64,000 nt of DNA from Liolophura sinensis (Eukaryota; Mollusca; Polyplacophora; Chitonida; Chitonidae), in the NCBI RefSeq assembly GCF_032854445.1, contig NC_088295.1, forward strand, positions 37,852,510-37,916,509, given 5' to 3'. Under the pieces are notes generated by a model, which ran no database searches, was not told where the DNA came from, and was given only the letters and a program-made list of their open reading frames with translations. Of this stretch, positions 11,201-24,232 are shown piece by piece (the stretch's first letter is position 1; each line of letters opens with the position of its first letter). The position numbers and the translations under genes are program-made.

Positions 11201-11934
11201 TTTACTTGATAATCTCTTAATGTTGTGCATATATTGGAGTGTGACAATCACCACCCCGTTAATGCCCAGTACGCTGTGCGCAGACAAAATCTATTGTAAC
11301 CTATAACGGTACATACTGGGTAGAAAAAATTTCGCCCCATCTTTGATACACGATTGATAGTCCTAAGACTGAGGTTTTACCCAGCGCTTTGACACGACAA
11401 CATGTGAAAAATCCAATGCAGCTCATACATGCCCGGCATGTTCAAATCGTTAGACATTTCTTTTGCCACAGTGACTGTAAACTGTAAACAAACCAAGAAG
11501 ACCAAAGCACTCGGGTCTCATTCCACAAAGATGGTTTTGGCCAAAGATGGATTAATTCAAAATTTGAAATCTAATTTTAACGCCTATATTCTACCCCATG
11601 AATTGAGATTGGACAGGCCTAGAAGCATTAAGACAAAATTGTCACAATTTCAACTTTTGAGGAACTGAACTGAACTTTAAAATTTCACTGAAGTCAAAAA
11701 TCGCCTCGTGGAATCGGGCTTAGGTAACATATCACCCAAGTCTAAGAATGTAAATACTGGAAGCACATGTTGTAGTTCTTAGGTCGGGACGGCATTTGTC
11801 TTCATCAGTCCAAAGGCCCTTTATAATGTCCATGCACTAGATGGTGTGTAACGGGTACAAACACCACCATTGTGACGAAAGCCATCCTTATGGGCCCCAG
11901 TCATTGGTGTTCAAGGACTTGTGTACTCCACCTT
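11201..11934. other. No gene seen
   Basis: There is one 79-residue open frame at 11429-11668, without similarity or splice context. The remainder has no feature I can support. Confidence 0.4.
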
Positions 11935-12189
11935 ACACTCAAAAACTTAATCTGTTAATTTTAACAGAAAGTCTGTTTGAGTGATTCTAGAATATATTCT
12001 GTTATTATAACACAACATGCTGTTATATTCACCGTAATATCCTGTTAGTCTAATGGAATCTTTATACTGAATTAATAGAATTTCTGTGTTATATTGAACA
12101 GAGTAATCTATTGCAATAACAGAATACATTCTAGCATCACGCAGACAACAGACTTTCTGTTAAAATTAACAAATTCCTCATTTGAGTGC
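11935..12189. mobile_element. MITE family A, full copy
   Basis: About 255 bp with terminal inverted repeats of some 60 bp. The left end reads 'cactcaaaaac' then 'aatctgttaattttaacaga'. The right end is its reverse complement, 'ctgttaaaattaaca' then 'tttgagtg'. The whole element is nearly palindromic and has no coding capacity. It lies just beyond the 3' end of the two-membrane-segment gene. Confidence 0.88.
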
Positions 12190-12477
12190 ATAGGCGTTTT
12201 CGCTCTAGGCGCACACACATCTCTCAACTCCTCGCCGGTTGCATGGTATGCAAGAATTCGCGAAAAGTGAACCAAGTCACAACAGTTAGGTTAAGGCAGG
12301 ATGTGGGAAGAGAATGCATGGAAGCTACGGCCTTTGATACTCCACTGCAATGGTGGGGATGAAATAATGCTGTGATATGTATGGCTGATCCCATCATCAG
12401 TGTTGATCTGTGTTTGAACGCGAGGTACTGGAATCAAGATGTCTTGCGTTTGTACTCTGGTAGATCCTAAGCCAGAC

Positions 12478-14394
12478 CTATATGAAGGACTCTGGTAATT
12501 CACCAATGTCTTCGGAGGATAAGTCTAGAGAAATACTGTCTCCAGATGAAGGCTGAGGTGTGTCCAGTATAGGCATACTGTCCAGTGAGTAATCTGCTAA
12601 AAGCGGCAATGATCTGTCAAAGAGAATTGTAGACGTGGAATATGTACAGAGATCCCGACAAAAAAGCTATGATGAACAGCTACAACAACAACAACATACA
12701 GTTTGTACATGTATCTGCTAGCCCATAACAGCAAACCTAAATGTTTGTGAATGAAGTTGTTAGTTAATATTAAAGAGGCTACACGGATAATTTTAGCAAA
12801 AAAAAAAAAAAAATCAATCAGAGCAAATGCAATCCAAGTTTTTTATTATTTAAGCACGACCAGAGTATTTACCTTTCAAAAATTATCAGCCTCGTCTACT
12901 CACGTATAACCTTTTAAAATGAATTTCTAAAATTTGTAAAGTAGGTCACATTGTAGCTTTTTCAAACTTTCGAATTATACTATACTAACAGTATACTGTT
13001 AGCCTAATAGAATCTTTACGTTGAATTAATAAAATGTGGGTGTTATAATTAACAGAATAATCTGCTGCAAAAGCAGAATACATTCTAGCATCACTCAGAC
13101 AACAGACTTTCTGTTAAATTTAACAGATCATTTTTGGAGAGTACGCTTAACTTGTCTTTAACAGAATGAAATACAGGTAGGTAATTGAACTCTATGGTGA
13201 GTTTTACGGACCATGTTGATAATGTTGGGCTCCGATGACGTCTCAAGCTATTCTGTCTTACCTTAAACGATGTATTTAAGGTCAAAATGGCTCTTTAATT
13301 ACTGTACATACGCAATATACTAAAATGTGTATGAAACCCAACAGTGAATATACTGATCTATAAAGCACTTGAATTTCAAATATTCTTTTAACTCTTTTAA
13401 AAGTCTTTGAAGGTATATTTGATACAGTTTCAAGCGGTTTGATGATGATCTCGTCTAATGATGATGATTTCATTTCTTCTACAGTTGTCTTATCATTTGA
13501 AAAAAATTGAAACTTCAACTTTCAATTGAAAAATTGAAAAAACTGGAACAGAAGAGGTTGGAGGTTGTAAACATTTCGGCACCTCACCAAATAAGTCTTT
13601 CTGACAAATCCCACAGACTGACTACATGGTTTCTTTATTTTTAGAGTAAGAATTCTACTCATTTTCCTTTTATAGTTGTTTTATACCAGTGTTATGCGTG
13701 TAGAAATCAAGATGTATGCATATACTTACGCCGATGTCTTCCCTTGATCACCAATTCTGTATTTCCTCCGAAAACTGTCCGGCCAGGTAATATCCATTTC
13801 TGAGCTGACATTGCTTGTAGGCACTAGTTTCAAGACATAGTTGTTATTGCTTTTGGTGAAACTTTCGCGGTATTCCATTGGTTTCGTGTTCACGTTCTTC
13901 GCGAAGAATTCCTCTTCTTCAAACGCCATGATTGGAATGCTGGATTTGTCAGATGTTGTATGGACTGTCCGACTGTTCTTACGCGGCATTCTGAGTCCCA
14001 CGGATAAGACTGGAGCGAAGGTCTGTGCCAAAGTCTTTTCTTTGTTCTTCTTTGTTTGACACCGAGACTCGAGTCCAACCGTTACCAATAAACAGACAAC
14101 GCCAACTGCGAGGACAATCGGGCCGACTTTGGTGAAGTGTTCTTTCTTTTCCCAAAACACCGAGCCTTCCCCCAGTCCCTGTATGGTGCTCCCAAATGTC
14201 ATGACAATACCAGCGGATATGAGAATTATGGTGGGGATATAAATCCACTTTTGTCGCGCCTTTTTCGATTCTTGTATTTTCCTGGCTTTGTTCTTGTTTC
14301 GTTGGTTTCGTCGTCTACAGGCTTCTTCATCTTGTGCCAACATCTGTTGATGCTGCACGCGGGAATGTTGTCGAATGACAGTCGCTCTTCCCAT
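12478..14394 (-). CDS. Two-membrane-segment protein, 266 residues, 2 exons
   Basis: Exon 1 is 14394-13730 and exon 2 is 12613-12478. The donor is 'gtaagt', the acceptor 'tctctttgacag', and the split codon GC|A. The protein has a basic N-terminal segment (residues 20-50, RRRNQRNKNKARK), a membrane segment at about 51-70, a short loop with WEKKEHF, and a second segment at about 90-108 beginning KVGPIVLAVGVV. A long soluble tail follows, ending ELPESFI. The loop and the GP motif opening the second segment recall TMEM200 proteins, but identity is too low for a firm call. The last residues SFI fit a class I PDZ-binding end. The start ATG at 14394 is the first in an open frame. I cannot assign a function. 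Confidence 0.8.
12614..13729 (-). other. Intron of the two-membrane-segment gene
   Basis: This 1.1-kb intron has perfect donor and good acceptor signals. It holds a truncated copy of MITE family A (about 12970-13142) and otherwise AT-rich sequence. Confidence 0.75.
12970..13142. mobile_element. MITE family A, truncated copy
   Basis: It matches the internal and right-hand part of the full copy: 'gttagcctaatagaatcttt', 'agaatacattctagcatcac', 'agactttctgttaaattt' and a 'ttttggagagta' end. The left terminal repeat is missing or decayed. Confidence 0.85.
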
Positions 14395-16098
14395 CTTCCC
14401 TCGCTACAACACCAAATCAGTAGACCGGCCAGGATACCGACGGATGGAGAGAATCAGGGTAACGTTTCACAATAGATCCTTGGTTTGGAATTTCTGAGAA
14501 TACACGGACAAAAAAACTCATTTTAGTTTTCAGTGCTGAATGCCTATAAAATCTGTAATGTCTCAGGTCGTCATATAACCGACAAATTGTTAACGTTAAA
14601 AGAAAGCTAAAATATGAAGTAAGGACCATCATACCACAACATCATACAGAGAACTATGCGTAAAAATACTTTTTTAAAATTGTTGAAAGTCATTCAAATA
14701 TTTAAAATATATGGTGGCTTTTTTGAGCTATACTGACGGTATCTAGGAACTCTGACGTCACGTCGCCTTTTTTCCCTGATGCTCACCAGAAGGAAGGAAT
14801 TTTTGGGAATATTATTTCAGTAATCTTTCACTCATGGGTAAAGAGCATTCAGTGCCGTTATTAGAGTTGAAAAAACTTCTTGTGACGTTCCTAATCTTTG
14901 ATAGTATGGTCCATAAAGCCCACTTTAGAATTCAGATTTTTGAGTTAGGGTTTAACTCTTTTCACAAAAATCTAAAAAAAATAAATGACAGTATATTTAT
15001 GTATAGTTTAAAGTGGTCTTTTTAGTGATGCCTGCTTCGGTTTTAAGAGGTTTCTTTAAGTACCCTAATGGAGAATCTTTCCCAGTGCATTGGCCACTCA
15101 GGTTCAAGCTGGTCTGAACACTGCTTTCTTACAGTTCATGAGTAATATAGACTGCCCACAAACCGTCATCGCAAAGACAGGAAAGACCAATGTAATTAAA
15201 GACGTACAGGACAGAGAGTAGAACCACAGTTTGATAGCTGGCAAGTGGTCACGGGTGAAGGGTGAAATACTGCCTGTTGTAAATTTAAATTAGTCAGGGT
15301 TTTATTCTAGCTGTTCATGTAAATGCATAAATAGTAGCTATTTACACGCCCTCGTAGCAAAATAACCTGCACAGCTTAAGGTGAATAAAGGTTCCCGTTA
15401 AATAGTCACATTTCTGAACTGTTCATTGCATATTAAGAAATTTTTTAAAAATTCAAACTAAAAGTATTAAGAAGAAAGGAAATTGATAATCTATGACTGT
15501 AATGGTCATATGAGGCTCAGAGGCCGTGGAAGTGCTCACTGTACAGACGATGACGTTTTTACCTTTAACACTTTTTCCTATATCGACAAAATTATGTAAT
15601 GTGCACTGTAATACATATGAATAGCTATTCCGCGCCCAGTTGTTCAAAGTGCATTAGGAGTTAGGCCCGGTATTAACTTTAGTTCAGACTAAGGTGTCAT
15701 TTACTTCGTATTAGCTTCAGACTGGGTATTAAGATTTACACCTGGCTTAACTTTAATACACTTTTGAATAACAGGCCCCTGACGATAAATGCTTGGTTTA
15801 AAGCAAACAAAAGTTTGTCACCTCGTCAGTGCCAGACACCATGAATAAGGTATATGGAGTTCACATTGGAACTCAAAATTCAAGTATATTTCGTTCTATT
15901 TATGAAAGTAAAAATAATAAGTAGGTTATGTGTTTACATACTTATCAGTGATGCATGTATTTGATGATAACTACATTCTTTTCCGTTGTATTTCCCTTTA
16001 GCCCATTTTAAAATGGCGGTAAAACAGCCAACTTGTGTTCGAAGCTGGAGATAATTAAGATGAGTGTACGGCTCTATGTTAAAATTTAATTGTTATCG
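14395..16098. other. Upstream flank of the two-membrane-segment gene
   Basis: It probably contains the promoter of the minus-strand gene, but no clear TATA box or other element could be picked out. A diverged copy of the dispersed repeat D is at about 15180-15370. No other gene is seen. Confidence 0.4.
15180..15370 (+). repeat. Dispersed repeat D, partial copy
   Basis: It shares 'taattaaagacg', 'agctggcaagtggtcac' and 'ctgttcatgtaaatgcat' with the longer copy at 24785-25210, in the same order and orientation. The class of element is unknown. Confidence 0.65.
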
Positions 16099-16260
16099 TA
16101 CCTCTCCGGCCGTACGTGGGAAGGTCTGCCGGCAATCTGCGGATGGTGGTGGGTTTCCTCCGGGCTCTGCCCGGTTTCCTTCCACCATAATGCTGGCCGC
16201 CGTCGTATAAGTGAAATATTCTTGAGTACGGCGCAAGACATCAATCAAAAAAATAAATAT
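16099..16260 (+). mobile_element. SINE family 1, tail half
   Basis: It begins 'acctctccggccgtacgtgg' and carries the complete tail domain and the short A-rich end. It is close to the family consensus, so a fairly young copy. Confidence 0.88.
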
Positions 16261-16307
16261 TGTAATCGTAAGTTTATTTCATGAGCATAATGAATTTAAA
16301 ACGCTGA

Positions 16308-16525
16308 CACAATGAGAGAAAATCTGAGTTATACATCTGAGCTCATTCAACTCAGAAAACTGAGCCATATGACCAGATCAGTCATGAAACTCATTGGGTT
16401 ATATTGTTGACTTACAGGCCTCTTTCATGACTCAGGGGTTAATCTACCTCAGTTTTCTGAGTTGATTTAGCTCAATTGTCTAACTCAGATGTTTGAGTGA
16501 GTTGACTCAAACTTTTCTCTTAGTG
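16308..16525. mobile_element. MITE B, palindromic element
   Basis: About 218 bp in which the left half is an imperfect reverse complement of the right half. The left end is 'cacaatgagagaaaa' and the right end 'ttttctcttagtg'. Paired inner blocks are 'aactcagaaaactgag' and 'ctcagttttctgagtt'. It is non-coding. Its ends differ from MITE family A. Confidence 0.8.
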
Positions 16526-17751
16526 TAGTATTGCCGTGTATTGCGCACGTGTGGGTCTATGAGTACTTAGAGAAATGAAACAGGCACACATAAGTACCTA
16601 CAGGAAGGAAAACATTGGTCTTCGCGAGGGGAGAGAAGTCGCTGTACTAAGGAAGTGAGTATACGTATCTGTATCAAACATATGCTGCTTGTATGTGAGA
16701 AATTTCATTAGCTTAAACATGAGCTATAATGTAGTCTGCATATACAGCTATAAATTACAATAATAGGGTGTTTAAAATTACGTTTAATGCTGTCCCAGTG
16801 AGGCTGGAATGTCCTGTGGATTAAATTATATGAGTAAATGCATCCATTTGTGAGCGGCCCCTCTCGACAAAGTTATTTCTGCGCGAGTCATCTATTAAAC
16901 GATTTATAGCTCACATTAAAAGATATTTAACTTCTACACCGAAGCGGGTGGAGGAAACCAGACACTAAAGGGAAACTATATTGCATAGATAGCTGGATTC
17001 GAACGCACGATCTCACATATCACAGATGGGAAAGATGTCCTAAGGAAATAATCCAAAAGTATATAATAATCTATATGTGGCCAGTATAAGCCATATATTG
17101 CTACCTCACTTATTTTTCTCCCTGTTTGTGTGTGTATAGACTGTTCTCCGATTGAATGGCCATATATTATCACAGAAAAACAATGCGTCACAAAAACGAT
17201 GCGTATACTATATTACATTACATATATAATAAGTAGGTACTGTAAATACACATCTTGTTCATTAAAACACGAGCGTTGTATGCGATAGGACCTCCATAAA
17301 ATGCCAGTATCACACTTTCCGGTGAATGAAGGATGTATACAATATCTGAGCAGGAGACGTTACAGACACGTGAATAAATCCCATTATTGATAGTGTCATG
17401 CTTTTCACGCCACTCGCCTGCATGGCTTGAAAAAAGGGGCATGCACACAATTATAGCTGATAGTCATACCTGCAGAACATATAATATATAAGGAAGAAAA
17501 AAAAGTCACATTTCCTTCACCGTTTTCAACTACCGGTATCAATTAATAAGCAGGTACCTAGTCGTACATGTAAATATAACACATTATGCTAGAAATGTTG
17601 GCATCTTAACATTTACAATATAGTAGATCTATTTCGCGACACAAACATTTAGTTCTTCATCTATACATAATAATAAAATTTATGACCTGTCTTTATGGGA
17701 CAGAACTTGGTGTTTGATTAAGTCACATGTCGTTCTTCAACTGACGCATAC
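16526..17751. other. No gene seen
   Basis: Short open frames only, with no splice context or recognisable similarity. Confidence 0.4.
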
Positions 17752-18125
17752 AGGGCCGAATACCAAAGCAACGTGCAACAAATACAATACATAGCTACAA
17801 GAGAAAGAAGAGGCATTTCTATAATTTCCTTCGGTGAATGCGTTACATATAATTCATATACTTACATACGTTTACATCCATCTTGGCACATGTCTGCTAC
17901 ACCCGTGCTTGTGTTTAAGTTACATGTTATAATCAAGCTGATCCATAGATGGCCGAAGTTTGATGTCCAGTGCAACAAGTACAGTGCACAGTTACAAAAG
18001 AAACATTTCTGTATTGTTCCGCGTCGAATGCATGTACATACATGATATACTTACACACACACACACATATGTGTGTTCTTCTTACCGTTGTCTGCTACAC
18101 CTGTTGTTAAATTTACAATATACAG
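17752..18125 (+). repeat. Diverged tandem duplication, about 190 bp
   Basis: The block at about 17752-17948 ('ggccgaata', 'gtgcaacaaatacaatacat', 'tgtctgctacacccgtg') is repeated at about 17949-18125 with many substitutions. The second copy contains a (CA)n tract. It is non-coding. Confidence 0.65.
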
Positions 18126-20134
18126 AATCTGAATATAGCATTAAGTGTCTCCGGATAAATTCATCTGGATGCACGCAAGACTCTAACCGGCCCGTGTAGA
18201 ACGGTGTTGCCTCTGGATGGACTTCGCTTACCGGACATACCGTGACTAAGTCCATGACAATGTTACATAATCCTACATGTGACCACAGACAATTTAGCCC
18301 TATATCAGCAGGCATAGTTGTCGGACTCTAATCTAAGTAATCTACACGAGTTAGGAACAATATCTTTTCTTAAACCGTTAAACGTAATCCTGCATCACAT
18401 ATATTGTTTGGAAGTATTTTCTACAGGAGTATTTGTTGAAGCTCCCTCATACAGTTGTAGGGCCTACCCCAGCCACCTCTCCCCTCCTCCAGTGTTCCGC
18501 ACTCTTGACCAAGCGTGATAAGGTATCTTATGGCTTGAATTATGTTTTATTGTACGAAATGCCGATGCAGTTTACGCCTTTGTGTCGTCTAAAGCTTTGG
18601 CGCATTGTACGTGTTACAACAGGGGGTGTATTTATAAATACAAGCCACTGACTTAATTGCATACGCCATGGTTCTGGTTGAAGGACAAGCTTAACTTTAG
18701 GTTAACACCTCTTGTTCAGTTAATAGAGAACATTGTACGAAAATACATACGATGCACGCATATATCGGAATCATGCTGTCTATATGTTACTTGTTATTGC
18801 ACAAGTAATATCGCCTATATACTTTCCCTATACATAGCCATAATGGACAGCTAATTAATGTGTACATAGTGTACAATTTGATGTGTTTACACACAGCTTG
18901 GATGTGCTTTTTTATTGTACTACAGGAACCTTCTCAACAAAACGGATACCGACGCAATTTAAAACACTATGCTGTTGTTACGATTTATAACGAAGGCATA
19001 TACATGTACTTCATTTGGCTTGAAAGAGTATTTCTTTGTTGTTGTTGTTGTTGTTTTGTTTTTTTCGGGAATATATAGTTTTTTCGCGTGTACCGTGCTA
19101 GAAGATAAAGTGTATAGCTCTATGCGTCTATGTTTCCGTTTGCATCTTTTATATAAAATGTTACAAATAGTCTAGATATGAATTTTCAGTCTGGAATGAA
19201 TGATTGGATTTTGATCCCTCGTATTTCAACGAGCAGTATTTCAACCATATGGAGGTTATATTCAATTTACCCTTTTTGTAAGAACTATAACTGCACATCA
19301 GTTCTGTTGGTCACTGAATGCACAGGCCTAATGGTGTCTGATATACGATGGTAAGTTACATTTCAGGTGTGAAAATCTGGCTGTCACGAAACGTACGTAG
19401 ATCCACGTGTTAGAGTTTGCATGTTTAGTGAGATATGCCATACTATACATGAATGAATGTATGATAATGGCTGTACGCCATATTGGCATTATTTCAACCA
19501 CATCGTGGCGAGTACATGTCAGAACCAAGGGTACTGTATGAATAGATATAGGAGTTTGGCGCTGTAATATGCTATGCAGTGACTATAAATAGTGTTAAGG
19601 TGATCATCATCGTTAAATTTGTTAAACTGGGTTTAAGGATTACAATTTTCCTGTGTGCGTGGGCTAAATTTTCAGCATCTTAGTTTATCGAAGAGCAATA
19701 ACCGGACAAGTTGAAATTATACAGCGTTCTCCCCCTTCTCCGGTCCCGCCGTATAGTGTAAACAAAGTGGCCTAGAGAAAGGACATACAAGTGTAGATTT
19801 TTGGAGAGACCTTCACCCCAACCCTCTTCACCCCCCACCCTCTTCACCCCAATCCCCTCTCACACATACACACACACACACCCTCCACTCCCATTCTACC
19901 ACAATCGGGGATTTTCTTTCTGGCAATAGGCTGTCAATAGTTAGTACAGCGCCCTTTAGCAGGAACTGCATGCAGTTGGTTGCAGATTGCTTACCATCTC
20001 CACTATGCCATATATCATCTGTGTATACATCACATATATTCGTGAGATGTACAAGTGAAAAGCCTGTGGCTTACTTCGAGCAGTTCGGTTTCTGTGGCCC
20101 TGAAAACTAACCGTCATCGTACGCTATGATTGGA
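18126..20134. other. No gene seen; short microsatellites
   Basis: It contains a (GTT)n tract near 19038-19055 and a C-rich pyrimidine tract with (CA)n at about 19800-19890. No convincing exon. Confidence 0.4.
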
Positions 20135-20490
20135 GCTTTTACGTCGTACTTGGCACTTTTTCAGTTATATGACGACGAGGAGTCATTAGGTGTGTATACA
20201 TGTATGTGTACTGCGTCTTCTTGTGGCAGTGCGAGTGTATGCCGCCAAAGTGCTGCCGCCACTGACCTATCCGACTGATGACACCAGATATGACATCACA
20301 CCCATGCAGACACATTATACTGACCAGGACCAACCAGTCCCGTTTCTTTACTCTAACATCTCAGTGCTGAGCGCCAAATGAGACTGCAATAAGTGAAGTA
20401 CCATTTTTAAAGTCATTGGCATGACCCGAACCGGGCTTGATCTCCTAACTTTGAGACCGACGCTCTAACCATTAGACCACTGAAACAGTC
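20135..20490 (-). mobile_element. SINE family 3 copy
   Basis: On the minus strand a tRNA-like head ('gtggtctaatggttagagcg', then 'tcaagcccggttcggg') is followed by a body with 'atggtacttcacttattgca', 'ggactggttggtcctggt' and 'gtggcggcagcactttggcg'. The head has an A-box-like and a B-box-like sequence but cannot fold as an intact tRNA. The body resembles a SINE I recall from bivalve genomes. Confidence 0.7.
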
Positions 20491-20555
20491 TTAACCACTA
20501 TCGTGGCGGCATTGAAATGTAAAACTATATCCCACTAATTAAATAAATAAATAAA

Positions 20556-20814
20556 AGCGCAACGTAGTGACCCAGAAGCCTCTCACCAATGCGGTCGCTG
20601 TGAGTTCAAGACCAGCTTATGCTGGCTTCCTCTCGGCCGTACGTGGGAAGGTCTGCCAGTAACCAGCGGATGGTCGTGAGTTTCCCCCGGGCTCTGCCTG
20701 GTTTCCACCCACCATAATGCTGGCCGCAGTCGCATAAGTGAAATATTCTTGAGTACGGCGTAAAACAACAATCAAAAAAAAATAAATAAAAAAAATAAAT
20801 AAATAATAAATAAA
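20556..20814 (+). mobile_element. SINE family 1, nearly full copy
   Basis: It lacks only the first about 40 bases of the tRNA-like head. It runs from 'gcgcaacgtagtgacccaga' through the tail domain to a long A/T-rich end. Confidence 0.92.
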
Positions 20815-21063
20815 TGCCCTCGTACTGACTTTAAGTTGGTCTTGTTTAGCTTTTGTGATGTGCACGCATAACCATTTTCCACTAACTGCGCATTTGTTTA
20901 CATAACAAATAAAAAATCACCTTTTGTTTAACGTATTACGTAAGTGATGTGTTGTGCATAGGTTGAATGTTTTCGAATCGTCAACATCGGACGTATGACT
21001 AAGCTGCTTCCGTCTGCTTCATGCGGATGTTATTTTATGGATTGCTTAGTCTATCTATTGTTC

Positions 21064-21311
21064 GGGGCCTCTGTGGCTCAGTTGGTTAGCGCGATAGCGC
21101 AGCGTAATGACCCAGGAGCCTCTCACCAATGCGGTCGCTGTGAGTTCAAGTCCAGCTCATGCTTCCTCCTGCCGTAAGTGGGAAGCATGCGGATGGTCCT
21201 GGGTTTCCTTCGGGCTCTGCGCGGTTTACTCCCACCATATTGCTGGCCGCCATCGTATAAGTGAAATATTCTTGAGTACGGCGTAAAACATCAAATCAAT
21301 AAATCAATAAA
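21064..21311 (+). mobile_element. SINE family 1, full copy with target-site duplication
   Basis: It starts with the tRNA-like head 'ggggcctctgtggctcagtt' and ends in 'aatcaataaatcaataaa'. Ten-base flanks 'tctattgttc' at 21054-21063 and 21312-21321 are a perfect target-site duplication, the mark of LINE-driven insertion. A box A-like stretch (tggctcagttgg) and a box B-like stretch (gagttcaagtcc) are present. Confidence 0.95.
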
Positions 21312-21749
21312 TCTATTGTTCCATCACTCAAGCAACTGTAATGTACAAAAAGATGTTCATCGGTTGATTACATGTATGGCGGATCAACCAACAATGGTGC
21401 TTATGTACTCACGAAGGCCTACCTGTATAATGGAAATAACAAGAAAAACGCCAAATTCGGCATCCTACCAAAAAGTCGAGGCCGTCTCGCATTCTGGTTA
21501 ATCCAATGGTCCATGTTAAAAAATGGATGGCAAAAATTAGACTGGGCAGCCTATCGACCAGTCGACTGATTGATCGGACTGAACAATTGACCGACCGAAT
21601 GACTGATCAACCGACAGGCGTAACGATTTACATGTACATGTATGTAGAGCCTCATGTCGTAGTTCAAACGTTCGCACGTGGAATGGCTCCAATACATCAG
21701 TAACGTCACCATTTGTTTCATGTCCATGGATGCCAATATAGATCTCGTG

Positions 21750-21868
21750 AGGCGACAGTTTTCCCCGGGCACTGCCCGGTTTCCTCCCACCATAATGCTG
21801 GCCGCCGTCGTATAAGTGAAATATTCTTCAGTACAGCGTAATCACTAATCAAATAAATACATAAATAA
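21750..21868 (+). mobile_element. SINE family 1, tail half
   Basis: It runs from 'ttttccccgggcactgccc' to the A-rich end, with the conserved 'gctggccgccgtcgtataag' block. Confidence 0.88.
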
Positions 21869-24232
21869 ATCGTGAGGCGGATATTGTTACTCAGTCAGGT
21901 CAAACGTGATCCTGAAATGGCCATACTGGCCATATTTATAAAAAATATTAGAAAAGAAATCTCTGAACATATACATATCACTAAAGAAATCCCCTACATT
22001 CAACGGCCCAATTTTACATAACGTGTGTTTTCGAAGCTGGGATGAATAAGATAAGATTAAAATTGATGTAAGATCTAATTTATCCAGTTACAATGGTGCC
22101 AAAACAGTTTTTCCGCAACGATTTAACTATGTTTAACGCATGACTTCACGGATGGCTGCATCTTTACTCCTATATTCATACAGAAAGAATATATATACGA
22201 CGAATTCCTGTGGCTTCTGCAAAATCCATACTTGCGCAAATTATGGTTCCTACTTACGTCAATATCTACGTCATGTTACTATATTTAAAAACATTCCTAC
22301 CTTTTAAATCTATATTCAGACATTTTATATACAAAGGCAAGGATTAAAACGTATATACTCGGCCGCCGCTCTTTACGGCCATTGCGGGAGTTCGTTGAAA
22401 TTGCAGAAAGATTTCAGCACTCCACTTTTTACTCCATATATCCACAGCTGCACACCAGCTGTATTTTGGCGAATGTCATTCAGGTTGAATGTAATGGTGG
22501 GGAACTATGTCAGTGCAACTTCATCGGTCTCCATGAGTATTTCATTCAGATATACACCAACAAGGGAGGTAAAACAAGCCTCGATATTTATATCGTGCCG
22601 GAGTATATCGCGGCGAAGAGGTTCAGACGCTTGTCATTTTAATTGTAATTCTTTATTTGTTTATTGAGGATTTCTCATAGCTCTATAGCCACGAGGGGAT
22701 CTCCTCAACATAAAATCAACGTGTATACATAAAATAAGATAGAAAACAAAGAGAACAAATAACATGTACATGTACAGAATAAGGTGATGGGAACAAAGAA
22801 AGATCAAAATCAAATCATATTACTGCTGGGCTTGGATGGTGAATCTATTGGACATGCTTATAAAATTATGTACGGATTTTACGATCAACTGATTATTATT
22901 CACACTTAGTTCAGGTGAACCAAATAAGAGTAAAGTACAAATGTGTTTAGAACAACTACTCAAAAATACAGAAGGGTGAACTCCAGGAGATATAATTCTA
23001 AAGGTTCTTGTTGTCATTCAAGTGCTAATCACTAAGAAAAACCTTTTCCCCCCACATCCACAGTGGTGTATCACGGATAGACATGCATATGTTACCGTCG
23101 ATGTGTTACACAGTGAGTGTACTGCTGATGCGCTGATGTTGATGTGCATTTTTGCAACAATATCCTACTGTGTACCTCTCGTACATTAGTTTAGTTTTAA
23201 GAAAGTAGGACACACGTTTGAGTTCGTTCTCGGGCGTGGACAGGGAATTTGTAAAATCTGATATCACAATTAAGTAGCCCACATTTTCCGCTCATTGTAG
23301 GCCTAGGTGTGAGGGCCAAAAACAAAAAAACAGAGCAGAAATCGTTAGCTGCTGCTCTGCTGTCGTATACGCGATGTCAAAATGCATTTTTGAATGTTCG
23401 AATGCCTCCTCATGTTGTTCCACCGTGTTCATAGCCGAACTCGTCAGAGGCCCTCGAGGGCATGGTTAAATCATATAACGCGAAACTCTCAAACTCTTCT
23501 ATGTACATGTGAGCTATACCCTTGAGGGTATAACATACGCTGTATGGGTGAAGTTTTGAACCACCAGCTGGGTTTGTATCTGTAACACTGCCTTTGTTTT
23601 GACTTTACAAATTAGGTCAACTTGTAAAATGTGATTCACAGGTACAAGTCCGTTAGTGTCCCACAATAGTCACAAACACGTGTGACTTGCACACGTTAGC
23701 ATATTGGACCAGTTCGTATTTAGCATGGTCAAGGCTATACAGGTAGAATAGCCTGACTTCTTTACCTTCAGTGAAGGAGAACGACCTTGAACGAGATGGG
23801 CAGTATGGATATAATACTGCTCGTGTGTGCCTAAGAATTAGTCTGCCGTAAGCCAGAAAGAGTGCCTTAGACACACTGAATGAAAACAGGAATAAGAAAA
23901 TTTCCTTTCCATATAGCTTCCAAGTTTTATGTCGTTACAGCATTGATCAGCAAATTTTTTTTAAAAGCGTACAGATGGTGCGAATTCGACCTATCGAATA
24001 AATGGGGGACAAATGTTACATCATGTGAAAGCGCCTTTTGGAATAAACTTTTAGTCCGATTTTTATTTCCATTAATGGAACTCGACGAGTAAGTGCAACA
24101 GGTCGCACCGTGCATACTTAGTGGCTTACACGGGTATGTTAACAAACCAATTCACAGGAAGAAGAATAGAACTGTCCAACCTTGCTAAGTAAATCACCGA
24201 AAAAATGCCTGATTAAGAAATCATTTTACTAA
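21869..24232. other. No gene seen
   Basis: Only short open frames without splice support, such as 22382-22642. Nothing else recognisable. Confidence 0.4.

Noticed and set aside
20405..20490. tRNA gene on the minus strand
   Set aside because: Stem pairing fails and a SINE body follows; treated as a SINE head.
21064..21160. Functional tRNA in the head of SINE family 1
   Set aside because: Only the promoter-like boxes are tRNA-like; the acceptor stem is absent.
22382..22667. Two overlapping open frames of 86-90 codons
   Set aside because: Overlapping frames of equal length, no recognisable motif and no splice context.
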